DNA of 64,000 nt, taken from an uncultured Bacteroidia bacterium (GTDB taxonomy: Bacteria; Bacteroidota; Bacteroidia; Bacteroidales; Prolixibacteraceae). The position numbers and the translations under genes were made by a program. Below the pieces are notes generated by a model. The model had not been told where the DNA came from, ran no database searches, and saw nothing but the letters and a program-made list of their open reading frames with translations. Shown here one piece after another: positions 49,360 through 58,143 of this stretch. The stretch spans positions 1-64,000 of the forward strand of contig CAIXZH010000066.1 of the NCBI GenBank assembly GCA_903923905.1. The letters are read 5' to 3'. Each line of letters starts with the position of its first letter. The first letter of the stretch is position 1.

Positions 49360-51651
49360 ATGGAAAAAATTCTGATTATAGGGGGAGTTGCCGCCGGAGC
49401 AACAGCGGCAGCCAAGGTGCGACGCATATCCCCAACTGCTGAAATCATCATGCTTGAAGCGGGACCAGACATTTCGTTTGCCAATTGCGGATTACCCTAT
49501 TTTATCGGTGGCGATATCAAGAGCCGATCAAAACTGATTCTTCAAAGCCCCGAAAGCTTTAATGAGCAGTATGGGGTTGAAGTTCATACCCATACCATTG
49601 TTTCTTCAATTGACCGGGTTGCCCATTCGGTGAAAACAATGGACACCCGAAGCGGAGAACAGCAAACCTTTGAATACACCAAACTGATTATGGCACAGGG
49701 TGGAAGGCCGATAACGCCAACCTTGCCCGGTGCAGATTATGACCATGTTTTTACCTTGTGGACATTGGAGGATATGGATAAAATATCGCACCATCTGAAG
49801 GAGAAAAAACCCAAAAATGCAGTAGTCGTAGGAGGGGGATTTATTGGTCTCGAAATGGTTGAGGCCCTGGTTAAACGAGGTCTGAAGGTAAATGTTGTCG
49901 AGATGATGCCTCATGTGATGGCTATTATGGAAGCTGAAACTGCAGGTTTCATTGAAAATGAACTACTTGCGTATGGTGTTGGCATTCATACCGGAGCCGG
50001 AGTGACCCAAATAATGCCACATTCAGTGAAACTGGATAATGGAAAGATCCTTGATGCCGATTTGGTTCTCCTTTCAATTGGCGTCCGTCCTACCCTGCAG
50101 CTGGCAAAAGAGACAGGTCTCGAAATAGGGGAGGCTGGAGGATTGCTCGTTAACTCACAATTGCAAACTTCAGATCCTGATATTTTTGCGGCAGGCGATA
50201 TGGTCGAAATTGAACATCGGGTAAATGGGAAAAAAGTCAGAATCCCTTTGGCAGGACCCGCAAACCGCCAGGGACGGATAGCCGCTGAAAATGCACTCGG
50301 GGGAAATCACAGTTACAAAGGTTCGATAGGAACTTCAGTAGTTCGGGTTTTCGAAGCAGTAGCCGGGACTACCGGTTTGTCGCTGAAACAAGCCCGCGCT
50401 GCCGGCATGGATGCCGATGCAGTAGTAGTTCATAAGGAACACCACACCTCCTATTATCCTGGAGCTGAAACGGTCACCACCATGTTGATTTATGACCGCA
50501 ATTCGGGAATTATTCTCGGTGGTCAGACTGTTGGCTACAAAGGGGCCGATAAACGTCTGGATGTGATTGCAACAGCCACTGCTGCTAAATTAACCATCAA
50601 TGATCTGGCCGATATTGATTTTGCATATTCCCCACCCATCGGAACAGCCAACGATGCCATCAATATGGCAGCATATACTGCTGAAAACCGTATTTCCGGT
50701 TTCAGTCCATCGGTAACAGTTTCAGAACTTGATGATTTTATCGAAGGGAAAAATCCGGTTTTCGTGGATGTGCGCGATGTTTTTGCATACCAAAAAAGTC
50801 ATGTCAAAGGGGCTGTTCATGTGCCGCTTGAAGTATTACTGCAACAAATGAATACGATACCTGCAGGCTATCCAATGATTGTTTATGACGAAACCGGGAA
50901 GAAAGGGCACCAGGCACTTCGTATCCTGCTGGGTGCGGGATATAATGAGGTAACCAATATTTCGGGAGGACATACCTCGCTACAACGGCAGGCCCGAACA
51001 ACAGGATTTAAACATCTGAAAATAGATCTCTTACCTGTTGTGCTAAAATCTTTGGGAAAGGAGGTATCGAAGGTGGAAGAGAAGACCGAAGAAAAAGCTA
51101 CCGATGAAAATTCACCAATTATTGTTGATGTACGCACTCCTCATGAATTTCAATCGGGCGCTTATCCGGGTGCTGTTAATATTGAGCTTGATCAGTTAAT
51201 GGAACGGTATAGCGAATTGGGTAATAATAAATCACGGAATATCATTGTTTATTGTGCTTCAGGAGCCCGTTCGGCTTATGCGCAGCGGATACTTGCACAG
51301 CTTGGTTTTACCAATGTAAAAAACGGCGGTGGTATTGCTTCAATGATGGCACAGCGCAGTACAAAGGTCTCTGCGGCAGCTGTCTCATCAGAACCTCTCA
51401 TCGTGGATGTCCGATCGAAGGAAGAATTTTCAGGTGGCGCTTTCCCGGGGGCCATAAATATTCCCGTGGATGAATTGCCCAAAAGAATCGGAGAATTAGG
51501 GAGCCGGTCGAGAGAGCTGACACTCTATTGCGCTTCAGGAGCCCGTTCCGCTTACGGACAAAGGGTCCTGCTTCAGCTTGGTTTTACCAATGTAAAAAAC
51601 GGTGGCGGGTTAATGCACATGATAATGCGTAATGCACATCATACTAACTAA
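49360..51651 (+). CDS. CoA-disulfide/persulfide reductase-like flavoprotein with three rhodanese domains
   Basis: A 763-residue enzyme. Residues 1-450 are the pyridine nucleotide-disulfide reductase part, with FAD fold IGGVAAGATAAAK, redox Cys43 (FANCGLPYF), and NAD(P)H fold VVGGGFIGLEMVE. Three rhodanese domains follow (about 455-555, 575-665 and 680-763). The first lacks the catalytic cysteine (IVYDETGKKG); the other two have Cys632 and Cys724 in YCASGARSAY and are near-identical, a recent tandem duplication. Related enzymes with one rhodanese domain reduce CoA-persulfide or elemental-sulfur-derived persulfides with NADH. Confidence 0.9.
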   Translation: MEKILIIGGVAAGATAAAKVRRISPTAEIIMLEAGPDISFANCGLPYFIGGDIKSRSKLILQSPESFNEQYGVEVHTHTIVSSIDRVAHSVKTMDTRSGEQQTFEYTKLIMAQGGRPITPTLPGADYDHVFTLWTLEDMDKISHHLKEKKPKNAVVVGGGFIGLEMVEALVKRGLKVNVVEMMPHVMAIMEAETAGFIENELLAYGVGIHTGAGVTQIMPHSVKLDNGKILDADLVLLSIGVRPTLQLAKETGLEIGEAGGLLVNSQLQTSDPDIFAAGDMVEIEHRVNGKKVRIPLAGPANRQGRIAAENALGGNHSYKGSIGTSVVRVFEAVAGTTGLSLKQARAAGMDADAVVVHKEHHTSYYPGAETVTTMLIYDRNSGIILGGQTVGYKGADKRLDVIATATAAKLTINDLADIDFAYSPPIGTANDAINMAAYTAENRISGFSPSVTVSELDDFIEGKNPVFVDVRDVFAYQKSHVKGAVHVPLEVLLQQMNTIPAGYPMIVYDETGKKGHQALRILLGAGYNEVTNISGGHTSLQRQARTTGFKHLKIDLLPVVLKSLGKEVSKVEEKTEEKATDENSPIIVDVRTPHEFQSGAYPGAVNIELDQLMERYSELGNNKSRNIIVYCASGARSAYAQRILAQLGFTNVKNGGGIASMMAQRSTKVSAAAVSSEPLIVDVRSKEEFSGGAFPGAINIPVDELPKRIGELGSRSRELTLYCASGARSAYGQRVLLQLGFTNVKNGGGLMHMIMRNAHHTN

Positions 51652-51679
51652 TACTCACTTTACAAAATTGCAACGATAG

Positions 51680-52846
51680 ATGAAAGAGGTGTTAATTTTG
51701 GGCGGTGGGTTTGCTGGTATTCAGACAGCCATCGACTTGCAGAAAAGCGGAAAGTTCAGTGTCACATTGGTTTCTGACAGAGACTATCTTTATCTTTTTC
51801 CGATCTCCATCTGGATTCCGGTCCATAAAAAGGAATTAAACGATGTGAAGGTCCCAATCGCGAATATTCAAAAGAAATACCCCTTTAAACTGATCGTGGA
51901 TAAAGTTAGCCGGATCAGGGCTGCAGAAAAAAAGGTTGTTTGCGAGAATAATACTTTAAGTTTTGATTATCTGGTTGTTGCCTTTGGCTCTGAAAAGATG
52001 GTGCATAAAGGGATTAATCATACGCTCTCCATTTGCGCAAAACCGGAAATGGCGCTGGAGATCCGAAACAGAATCGATGAATTGGTTCAAAAAGGGGAGG
52101 GCAAAATTGCAATGGGATTTGGCGGAAATCCGAAGGAGAAATCAGCAGTACGCGGCGGCCCTGCCTTTGAACTGATGTTTAATGTTCACAATTACCTGAA
52201 AAGCAAAAAGATCCGGCAGAATTTCGAACTCACTTTTTTTGCCCCGATGGATGAGCCGGGAGCCAGAATGGGAAAAGGGGCACTGGTTATGCTGGATAAG
52301 ATGTTTACCAAATTTGAGATCAAAAAGGTATTCGGTAAAAAGATTAAAGAGTTTGAAAGTGATGGAGTTATTTTTGAAGATGATTCAAAATTAGAATCCG
52401 ATTTCACGATGTTTATTGCTGCCGGTGCCGGACCCGCTCTGCTTAAAGAATCAGATCTTCCGTTGTCGGAAGGAGGCTTTATCAAAATCGATAATTTTTG
52501 CCAGGTTACCGGATACCCCAACGTTTTTGCGATCGGTGATATTGCAGCCTTTGAGGGGCCGGAGTGGATTGCAAAACAGGGACATATTGCCGAATTAATG
52601 GGGAGAAATGCCGCTTTTAATATCCTCGGTCTGGAAAATGGAACCCCGAAACGGAAAGGATACCAGGAGCATCTGAATATTATGTGTGTCATGGATACGG
52701 GTGATGGGGCCGCCTTCGTTTTCAGAAATGGTCAGAAAGCATTTATTATCCCCATGCCTGTCATCGGACACTGGATGAAAAAAGGCTGGGGCGTCTATTC
52801 CAGGCTGACGAAAGTCGGGAAATTCCCACGGTTACCTGGATTGTAA
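51680..52846 (+). CDS. SQR/NDH-2-like FAD oxidoreductase
   Basis: A 388-residue flavoprotein of the FCSD/SQR/NDH-2 superfamily (FAD fold LGGGFAGIQTAIDLQKSG; FAD-binding tail FAIGDIAAFEGPEW). Only scattered cysteines exist, and the paired active-site cysteines of classical SQR are not obvious. It may be an SQR subtype or an NADH:quinone dehydrogenase-like protein. The C-terminal hydrophobic stretch (AFIIPMPVIGHWMKKGW) suggests membrane association. It differs clearly from the SQR-like protein at 34382. Confidence 0.75.
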   Translation: MKEVLILGGGFAGIQTAIDLQKSGKFSVTLVSDRDYLYLFPISIWIPVHKKELNDVKVPIANIQKKYPFKLIVDKVSRIRAAEKKVVCENNTLSFDYLVVAFGSEKMVHKGINHTLSICAKPEMALEIRNRIDELVQKGEGKIAMGFGGNPKEKSAVRGGPAFELMFNVHNYLKSKKIRQNFELTFFAPMDEPGARMGKGALVMLDKMFTKFEIKKVFGKKIKEFESDGVIFEDDSKLESDFTMFIAAGAGPALLKESDLPLSEGGFIKIDNFCQVTGYPNVFAIGDIAAFEGPEWIAKQGHIAELMGRNAAFNILGLENGTPKRKGYQEHLNIMCVMDTGDGAAFVFRNGQKAFIIPMPVIGHWMKKGWGVYSRLTKVGKFPRLPGL

Positions 52847-52877
52847 CGTAAAACATAAGTTTGAAAATTAATTCATT

Positions 52878-53357
52878 ATGGAAAAGAAACTATATATTTA
52901 TGTGGGTGTGATGGTTGTTCTGATTCTGGCATCCTTTGCCTGGATAAACAGGGAGAAAGAGATGGCTAAAAGCGAGGTCTATCCGGACAAAGAGAATGCG
53001 CCAATGCATCTGACCAAGGCCAAATTTTTAGCAAAAGTTGCGAATTTCCAGACGAACCCGACTGATTGGAAATATCTGGGCGATAAACCCTGCATAATTG
53101 ATTTTTACGCTTCGTGGTGCGGCCCTTGCAGATTGGTTGCCCCAATTCTGGATGACTTAGCCAAAGATTACAACGGTCAGATCTATGTATACAAGGTGAA
53201 TATTGATGCTGAGGAAGAAATAGCCGGCGCTTACGGTATTCAAAGTATCCCGACAATATTCTTTTGTCCGATGAATGGAGCTCCGCAAGTGACAAAGGGG
53301 GCCATGTCAAAAGAATCGTTCAAAAAAACAATCACCGGGCTCCTGCTGAAGAAATAA
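52878..53357 (+). CDS. membrane-anchored thioredoxin
   Basis: A 159-residue protein, N-terminal transmembrane helix (YIYVGVMVVLILASFAWI) and thioredoxin domain with active site WCGPC (FYASWCGPCRLV) and cis-Pro motif SIPTIFF. Its closest relative in the window is the lipoprotein thioredoxin at 38693. The mature domain probably faces the periplasm. Next to it lie a rhodanese and a TlpA-like protein. Confidence 0.88.
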   Translation: MEKKLYIYVGVMVVLILASFAWINREKEMAKSEVYPDKENAPMHLTKAKFLAKVANFQTNPTDWKYLGDKPCIIDFYASWCGPCRLVAPILDDLAKDYNGQIYVYKVNIDAEEEIAGAYGIQSIPTIFFCPMNGAPQVTKGAMSKESFKKTITGLLLKK

Positions 53358-53433
53358 AATACATTCGTAAAGTGATTTTAAAACTAATTATAATATCAAA
53401 ATCAATATTTTAACTATTCATCAATTTCAAAAC

Positions 53434-53883
53434 ATGAAAACAAAAATTTTGACTTATTTACTCTTTGCGTTTACAACTTCTATGTTTGTAACACAACCGT
53501 TTTCTTCTTGGGGTCAAAACGATCCATGGACACAGGAGCAATTATTGGCTCCGGCTGAACTGGCAAAAGTTCTGAATAATCCCAAATCTCCCCAGCCAAT
53601 TGTCTTTGGTATTGGTATGCAGGCAATTATCAAAGGTTCAATCGATATCGGCCCTGCCATGCGAGCCGACAACCTGAATACCTTAAAGCAAAAACTAAAT
53701 CAGTTACCAAAAAATTCAAAGATTGTGGTTTACTGCGGTTGTTGTCCATTTTCGAGGTGCCCCAATGTAAGACCTGCCATGGCGCTTCTAAAAAGCATGC
53801 AATTCACCAATTATAAATTGTTAAACCTGCCTCAGAACATTAAGGTTGACTGGATTGACAAGGGTTATCCAATATCGGAATAA
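53434..53883 (+). CDS. exported rhodanese-like protein
   Basis: A 149-residue protein with a signal peptide (cleavage near SWGQN). The rhodanese-like fold holds several cysteines where the catalytic loop should be (VVYCGCCPFSRCPNVRP), an unusual Cys-rich form. It may carry persulfide in the periplasm, supplied or reduced by the thioredoxins on either side. Confidence 0.8.
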   Translation: MKTKILTYLLFAFTTSMFVTQPFSSWGQNDPWTQEQLLAPAELAKVLNNPKSPQPIVFGIGMQAIIKGSIDIGPAMRADNLNTLKQKLNQLPKNSKIVVYCGCCPFSRCPNVRPAMALLKSMQFTNYKLLNLPQNIKVDWIDKGYPISE

Positions 53884-53901
53884 TCTATTAATCAATTCTA
53901 T

Positions 53902-54420
53902 ATGAGAATTAATTTATTGGCCGTGACCTTTTTGATATTGGGTAGTACCATTTCTATATTGACGGCCCAGTCAACCGGGCTCGAAAAAGGGAACAAGGCA
54001 CCGGAGATCAAACTCCCTAACATTGAAGGGGACACCGTTTCGTTATTTGCATTAAAAGGCAATTTAGTTTTGATTGACTTTTGGGGAACCTGGTGTGCTC
54101 CGTGCGTTGAGGAACAGTCTGAATTAGCTAAGCTATACCGGACAAACAAACAAGCCCGTTTTACTAATGAAAAAGGTTTTGAAATCTATGGGGTATCTCT
54201 GGACTCAAAAAAAATCAACTGGGAAAATTTCATAGCTAAGAATAAAATCAACTGGATTCAGGTTAGCGATCTGAAATTTTGGAGATCACCGGTTGCCAAA
54301 ACCTATAACATTCAGGGATTACCATATAATGTTTTGATTGATGGTAAAGGTGTCATTCTGGCAAAAAACCTGCACGGGAAAGACCTCGAAAAAGAGATAG
54401 GCAAGTACTTGCGCAAATAA
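53902..54420 (+). CDS. TlpA-family thiol-disulfide oxidoreductase
   Basis: A 172-residue exported TlpA/ResA-like thioredoxin (signal peptide, cleavage near TAQS). The active site is WCAPC (FWGTWCAPCVEEQSE), and the cis-Pro stretch is GLPYNVLIDGKG. Periplasmic reduction of cysteines, for instance of cytochromes or rhodanese persulfides, is its likely role. Starts 18 bases after the rhodanese-like gene. Confidence 0.88.
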   Translation: MRINLLAVTFLILGSTISILTAQSTGLEKGNKAPEIKLPNIEGDTVSLFALKGNLVLIDFWGTWCAPCVEEQSELAKLYRTNKQARFTNEKGFEIYGVSLDSKKINWENFIAKNKINWIQVSDLKFWRSPVAKTYNIQGLPYNVLIDGKGVILAKNLHGKDLEKEIGKYLRK

Positions 54421-54504
54421 AAACAACCCTGGCAACTTATAATACAAAAGGTTGATTCCAAGTTGACTATCGTTTTTAACCGGATTTTAATCAAAAAATA
54501 AAAA

Positions 54505-54699
54505 ATGAAAGGGAATTTTGAATCGATCATTAACATCAACAAACCAGTTATTGTTGATTGTCATGCCTTGTGGTGTGGCCCTTGTAAAGTACAGACTCCT
54601 ATTTTATCGGAAATGGCGGCCATATTTGCATTAACCAGCTTAATCAGTTTTTGTCCGTTGTATTTGCCATTTGGCTTAAATACGGGCAGAAAAAGGTGA
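54505..54699 (+). pseudogene. truncated thioredoxin gene
   Basis: The first 38 codons encode a normal thioredoxin start with active site WCGPC (ALWCGPCKVQTPILSEMAA). The remaining 26 codons have no thioredoxin sequence. On the opposite strand, bases about 54613-54690 can be read as a segment PNGKYNGQKLIKLVNANMAA that looks like a thioredoxin C-terminal part, raising the possibility that the 3' half was inverted. As it stands the product lacks the cis-Pro and half the fold, so it is not functional. Confidence 0.55.
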
Positions 54700-54836
54700 C
54701 AATTCAAAATGGAAGGGTATGAATCTATAAAGGTATCTTTCCATTTTTAAATATCTTTGAGGCTCTTTTCAGGATAAATCCGATCTAAAGGGATGTTGAT
54801 AAATGTCAGGATATTCATGAATCATCAGAAATAGAA

Positions 54837-55673
54837 ATGCGATATTCCAAAGAATTTATAGGGGAGACACTGGGAACTTTTCTCCTGGTATTATTTGGGC
54901 GCGGATCAGTAGCTGTTTCCGTATTATTTGGTGCCTATCAGGGAATAATGCAGATTGCTATGGTCTGGGGAATCGGAGTTACCCTTGCTATTTATCTGAC
55001 CCGCCATTTGTCGTGTGCCCACCTTAATCCGGCCGTAAGTGTGGCAATGGTAATGGGAAGACGGATGCTTGCCAGAAAATTGCCGGTGTATCTTATCGCG
55101 CAATTCACTGGTGCTATCCTTGCCGGTTTTGTGATCTATCTGCTTTTTGGGCCATCAATCTCTGCCTATGAAAGTCTGCACAAAATTATCCGTGGAACTC
55201 CGGAATCGGTTCAGACAGCCCGAATGTTCGGTGAATACTATAACAGTGCGGGGAGTGCAGCAGTAGTATCTTTACCCCTTGCCATCGGTGCTGAAACCTT
55301 TGGAACTTTTGTGCTGTTACTGATGATTTTTGCCCTTACAGAAGGGTGTAATGTTGGACGGCCAGACGATGCCCTGGCTCCGCTGTTTATAGGATTGACA
55401 GTAAGTTCCATAATTTGTCTGGTTGCCCCGCTTACACAGGCCGGGCTGAATCCTGCACGCGATTTTGGTCCGCGACTTGTGGCCTGGGTTACCGGATGGG
55501 GTCCCGCAGCATTTCCCGATCAGGTTGGAGGTTTTTTCATCGTTTATATGCTGGGTCCTGTAGTTGGCGGAATATTGGCTTCCCTGTTTTTTGTGTATAT
55601 TCTTGAACCTGCAATGAAAGGTCCAAATCCAAAGTGTGATTGCAACTGCAACAATGATGACCAGATCAAATAA
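54837..55673 (+). CDS. aquaporin/glycerol-facilitator-family channel
   Basis: A 278-residue MIP channel. Six helices and the two NPA boxes are intact (HLNPAVSVAM and GLNPARDFGPR), with a GlpF-like Asp in the second (GLNPARD), suggesting uptake or release of small neutral solutes. In arsenic clusters such channels move arsenite or methylarsenicals. No glycerol kinase is near. A C-terminal Cys tail (KCDCNCNN) is unusual for the family and could bind metal. It is followed 13 bases later by a CobW-type GTPase gene. Confidence 0.87.
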   Translation: MRYSKEFIGETLGTFLLVLFGRGSVAVSVLFGAYQGIMQIAMVWGIGVTLAIYLTRHLSCAHLNPAVSVAMVMGRRMLARKLPVYLIAQFTGAILAGFVIYLLFGPSISAYESLHKIIRGTPESVQTARMFGEYYNSAGSAAVVSLPLAIGAETFGTFVLLLMIFALTEGCNVGRPDDALAPLFIGLTVSSIICLVAPLTQAGLNPARDFGPRLVAWVTGWGPAAFPDQVGGFFIVYMLGPVVGGILASLFFVYILEPAMKGPNPKCDCNCNNDDQIK

Positions 55674-55686
55674 ATTACTGATATTA

Positions 55687-56778
55687 ATGAAGACTACAAG
55701 ACTTATATTGGTGGGAGGATTCCTCGGTGCAGGGAAAACCACCCTTTTGTGGGAGGCGGCCAGAAGGATTATAGGTAGTGGGAAACGGGTAGGGCTGATT
55801 ACAAACGACCAGGCACCTGACCTTGTTGACGCTGCAATACTTTCCCGCAATGAAGTAGTGGTTAAGGAAGTCAGCGGAAGTTGTTTCTGCTGCAATTTCA
55901 ACGGTCTGATAAACAGTATGAAGGAAGTCCATGATTCGGCAAATGCCGATGTCATCATCGCCGAACCGGTGGGCAGCTGCACCGATCTTTCGGCGACCAT
56001 CGTCCAACCGCTCAGGGAAAAGATGGGACGGGAACTTTTAATCAGCCCGCTTACCGTAATGGTTGATCCTGAACGGCTCACCGATATTTTAAAAGGTGGT
56101 ACTGCCGGACTTCACCCCAGTGCGGCTTATATTTTCCGGAAACAGATGGAAGAGAGCGATATCATCCTGATCAGTAAAACAGATAAGCTCAAGCCCAATG
56201 AGTTGGTATTGTTGAAAGAAAAGGTAAAACTGAATTTTCCGGATGCAGATGTTATGACAATCAGTGCAGTTTCCGGGGAGGGAATTGATGAATGGCTCAA
56301 TGAAGTAACCCGCCGGACTGATGCAGGTAAGCGGATTGTTGAGGTTGATTATGATGTCTATGCAGAAGGAGAGGCGGTGCTTGGCTGGCTTAATACCACG
56401 ATTGAACTTGGGGGTGAACCCACAAATTGGGATGAGTTTGCCCGGAACCTCATGCAGGCTTTGAGTCAACAGTTCGACAGGATGAAAGCGTCGGTAGGTC
56501 ATCTCAAGATTATCCTTGAATCAGGTGAAAACTACCTGATCGCCAATCTGACAGGGTTAAACAGTACCCTGAATTTTCGCGGTTTGGCCGGAATAAGTAG
56601 CGCGGCCAGACTAACCTTAAATGCCCGGGTAGAGATGAGTCCTGAAAAGCTTGAACTAATTGTTCGAAAGACACTTAATAAATATACAAAAGATAGTCTG
56701 ACTTTAAATATTGTTGCTTTACGCTGCCTGAGTCCGGGCAGGCCCAATCCAACCTATCGCTTTGATCACATCATATGA
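55687..56778 (+). CDS. CobW/UreG-type metallochaperone GTPase
   Basis: A 363-residue GTPase: Walker A GGFLGAGKTT (10-19), a CXCC metal-binding motif (GSCFCCNF) and ISKTDKL as guanine motif. Such proteins load metals such as zinc or cobalt onto targets. The ATG at 55687 matches the family start; an in-frame ATG at 55636 overlaps the aquaporin gene. The C-terminal half (about 240-363) is not the standard CobW_C domain and may have a different target. Confidence 0.85.
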   Translation: MKTTRLILVGGFLGAGKTTLLWEAARRIIGSGKRVGLITNDQAPDLVDAAILSRNEVVVKEVSGSCFCCNFNGLINSMKEVHDSANADVIIAEPVGSCTDLSATIVQPLREKMGRELLISPLTVMVDPERLTDILKGGTAGLHPSAAYIFRKQMEESDIILISKTDKLKPNELVLLKEKVKLNFPDADVMTISAVSGEGIDEWLNEVTRRTDAGKRIVEVDYDVYAEGEAVLGWLNTTIELGGEPTNWDEFARNLMQALSQQFDRMKASVGHLKIILESGENYLIANLTGLNSTLNFRGLAGISSAARLTLNARVEMSPEKLELIVRKTLNKYTKDSLTLNIVALRCLSPGRPNPTYRFDHII

Positions 56779-56798
56779 GATTTAAAATTTTATCTCAT
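56775..56798 (+). promoter_or_regulatory. inverted repeat between the CobW-type and DUF302 genes
   Basis: ATGAGAT (56775-56781) and ATCTCAT (56792-56798) form a perfect 7-bp inverted repeat around a 10-base AT centre, overlapping the stop codon of the GTPase gene. It could be an operator or a weak terminator; its function is not decidable. Confidence 0.4.
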
Positions 56799-56823
56799 TT
56801 GACACTTTTAAACATTAAACAGT

Positions 56824-57225
56824 ATGGAAACAAATCAGTTAATTCTCGAAAAAGTAAGTCCTTATGACTTCGAAAAGACAGTGGAACTATTGACTGCTGA
56901 GGCTAAACGGCGTAACTGGATGATTCCGGCGGTTCACGATTTGCAGCAATCACTGGCCAAATCCGGGAAAACGGTGAGATCTGTAAAGGTGATTGAAGTT
57001 TGCAAACCTGAATATTCCGGTAAAATGCTCAAGAAAAATCATGAACGGATCATCTCGGTGTTAATGCCTTGCAGGATCTCGGTATACTTAAAAGAGGATG
57101 ACAAGACCTATATCGCCTTGCTCAATGGGGCAGGTATTGCTTCTGCGTTACCTGAAAATATCCGCAGTGTAATGGTAGCGGCTACAGATGAGATGATTGA
57201 GATTGTAGGTTCTGTGATTAAGTAG
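56824..57225 (+). CDS. DUF302 protein
   Basis: A 133-residue protein of the DUF302 family (KVSPYDFEKTVELLTAEA, PEYSGKMLKK, SVLMPCRISVYLKEDDKTY). The family has been suggested to bind sulfur or heme in sulfur-related clusters, but the function is unproven. One Cys occurs in ...EVCKPEYS and another in MPCRIS. It closes the island, 45 bases after the GTPase stop. Confidence 0.8.
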   Translation: METNQLILEKVSPYDFEKTVELLTAEAKRRNWMIPAVHDLQQSLAKSGKTVRSVKVIEVCKPEYSGKMLKKNHERIISVLMPCRISVYLKEDDKTYIALLNGAGIASALPENIRSVMVAATDEMIEIVGSVIK

Positions 57226-57318
57226 GTAGAAATCTTAACGGAACGATTAATCACATGATTCTTCGCTATCCCGGTTAACTGTTCGAATTTATTGAAGGGT
57301 TTGGATTCTAATTCAGTG

Positions 57319-58032
57319 CTATATTGGATTCTTATTCAGAGTAATACGAACCCACATTGGTAGTCCAGAGATGCTGATTTTTTCGATGGTATAGCTTTCT
57401 GCAAAACTGGTCTTTTCTATGATTCGGGAGAAATCTTCTGTCTGATAGCTCAGATTTAACAATTTTCGAAGGGCCAGCGGGCCAAGTATCCTGCGGATCC
57501 AATCCAGTTGCCGGAGATTTTTTTTAAGAGCCAACTGATATTCATTTTCGCTGATATCTTTATAGACTTCGTAGAGGTAGGCCGAATGACCTCTTTTAAG
57601 GATCCGGTAGATCTCCTCAAGTGATTCTTCAGGATAATCCCAGAGATAGAAACTTCCAGTGCAGGTGATCGTGTTAAAAAAATCATTTTCATACTTCGTA
57701 TGCCGTATAGTGCCAGACAAGAGGTTGACAGGGATGTCCTGCAGATTTTTTCTTGCGAGCTGAATCATAGAGGCAGAAATATCAAGTCCATATAACTCAA
57801 GGTAGGGGTTCAGCAGGTTGATCTCTTTAAGCAACCGGCCTGGACCGGTTCCTATATCGAGCAAATTTCCGCCGGCTGTTTCCAAAACGAGATCATGTGC
57901 AATTTCCCTGAGACCGTCGTAAATTGGCTCTTTAAATAATAGCCAATCATACAACCGGGCGCCAAATACCGGAAGTTTCGAAAAAGAATGTTCCCCCCTT
58001 GTTTTCATGACATTCAAACTAATTCCTATCAA
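57319..58032 (-). CDS. class I SAM-dependent methyltransferase
   Basis: A 237-residue methyltransferase with SAM motif LLDIGTGPGRLLKE and a FNTITCTGSFYLWDYP motif. The C-terminal part (LSYQTEDFSRIIEKTSFAESY) is not diagnostic. No ArsM-like cysteines. Adjacent genes are convergent (DUF302) and tandem (sucD, separated by a terminator). Substrate unknown. Confidence 0.8.
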   Translation of the reverse strand: MIGISLNVMKTRGEHSFSKLPVFGARLYDWLLFKEPIYDGLREIAHDLVLETAGGNLLDIGTGPGRLLKEINLLNPYLELYGLDISASMIQLARKNLQDIPVNLLSGTIRHTKYENDFFNTITCTGSFYLWDYPEESLEEIYRILKRGHSAYLYEVYKDISENEYQLALKKNLRQLDWIRRILGPLALRKLLNLSYQTEDFSRIIEKTSFAESYTIEKISISGLPMWVRITLNKNPI

Positions 58033-58076
58033 ATATACGAAATCTTTTAACTTATTTAAAGGATTCAGTTAAACAC

Positions 58077-58101
58077 AAAACCCGGTATTTCACCGGGTTT
58101 T
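58077..58101 (-). terminator. terminator of sucCD
   Basis: On the minus strand a perfect 10-bp stem (AAAACCCGGT, arms 58092-58101 and 58077-58086) with a 5-base loop is followed by TTTTGTGTTT-like T-rich sequence, about 40 bases after the sucD stop. Confidence 0.85.
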
Positions 58102-58143
58102 GTTACAAATTATAGATGTTTCTTCTAATCTAAATACCTGAGA

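Noticed and set aside
57226-57318. Possible tRNA (GTTCGAATT near 57287)
   Set aside because: No cloverleaf can be drawn around the T-loop-like word; there is no acceptor stem.
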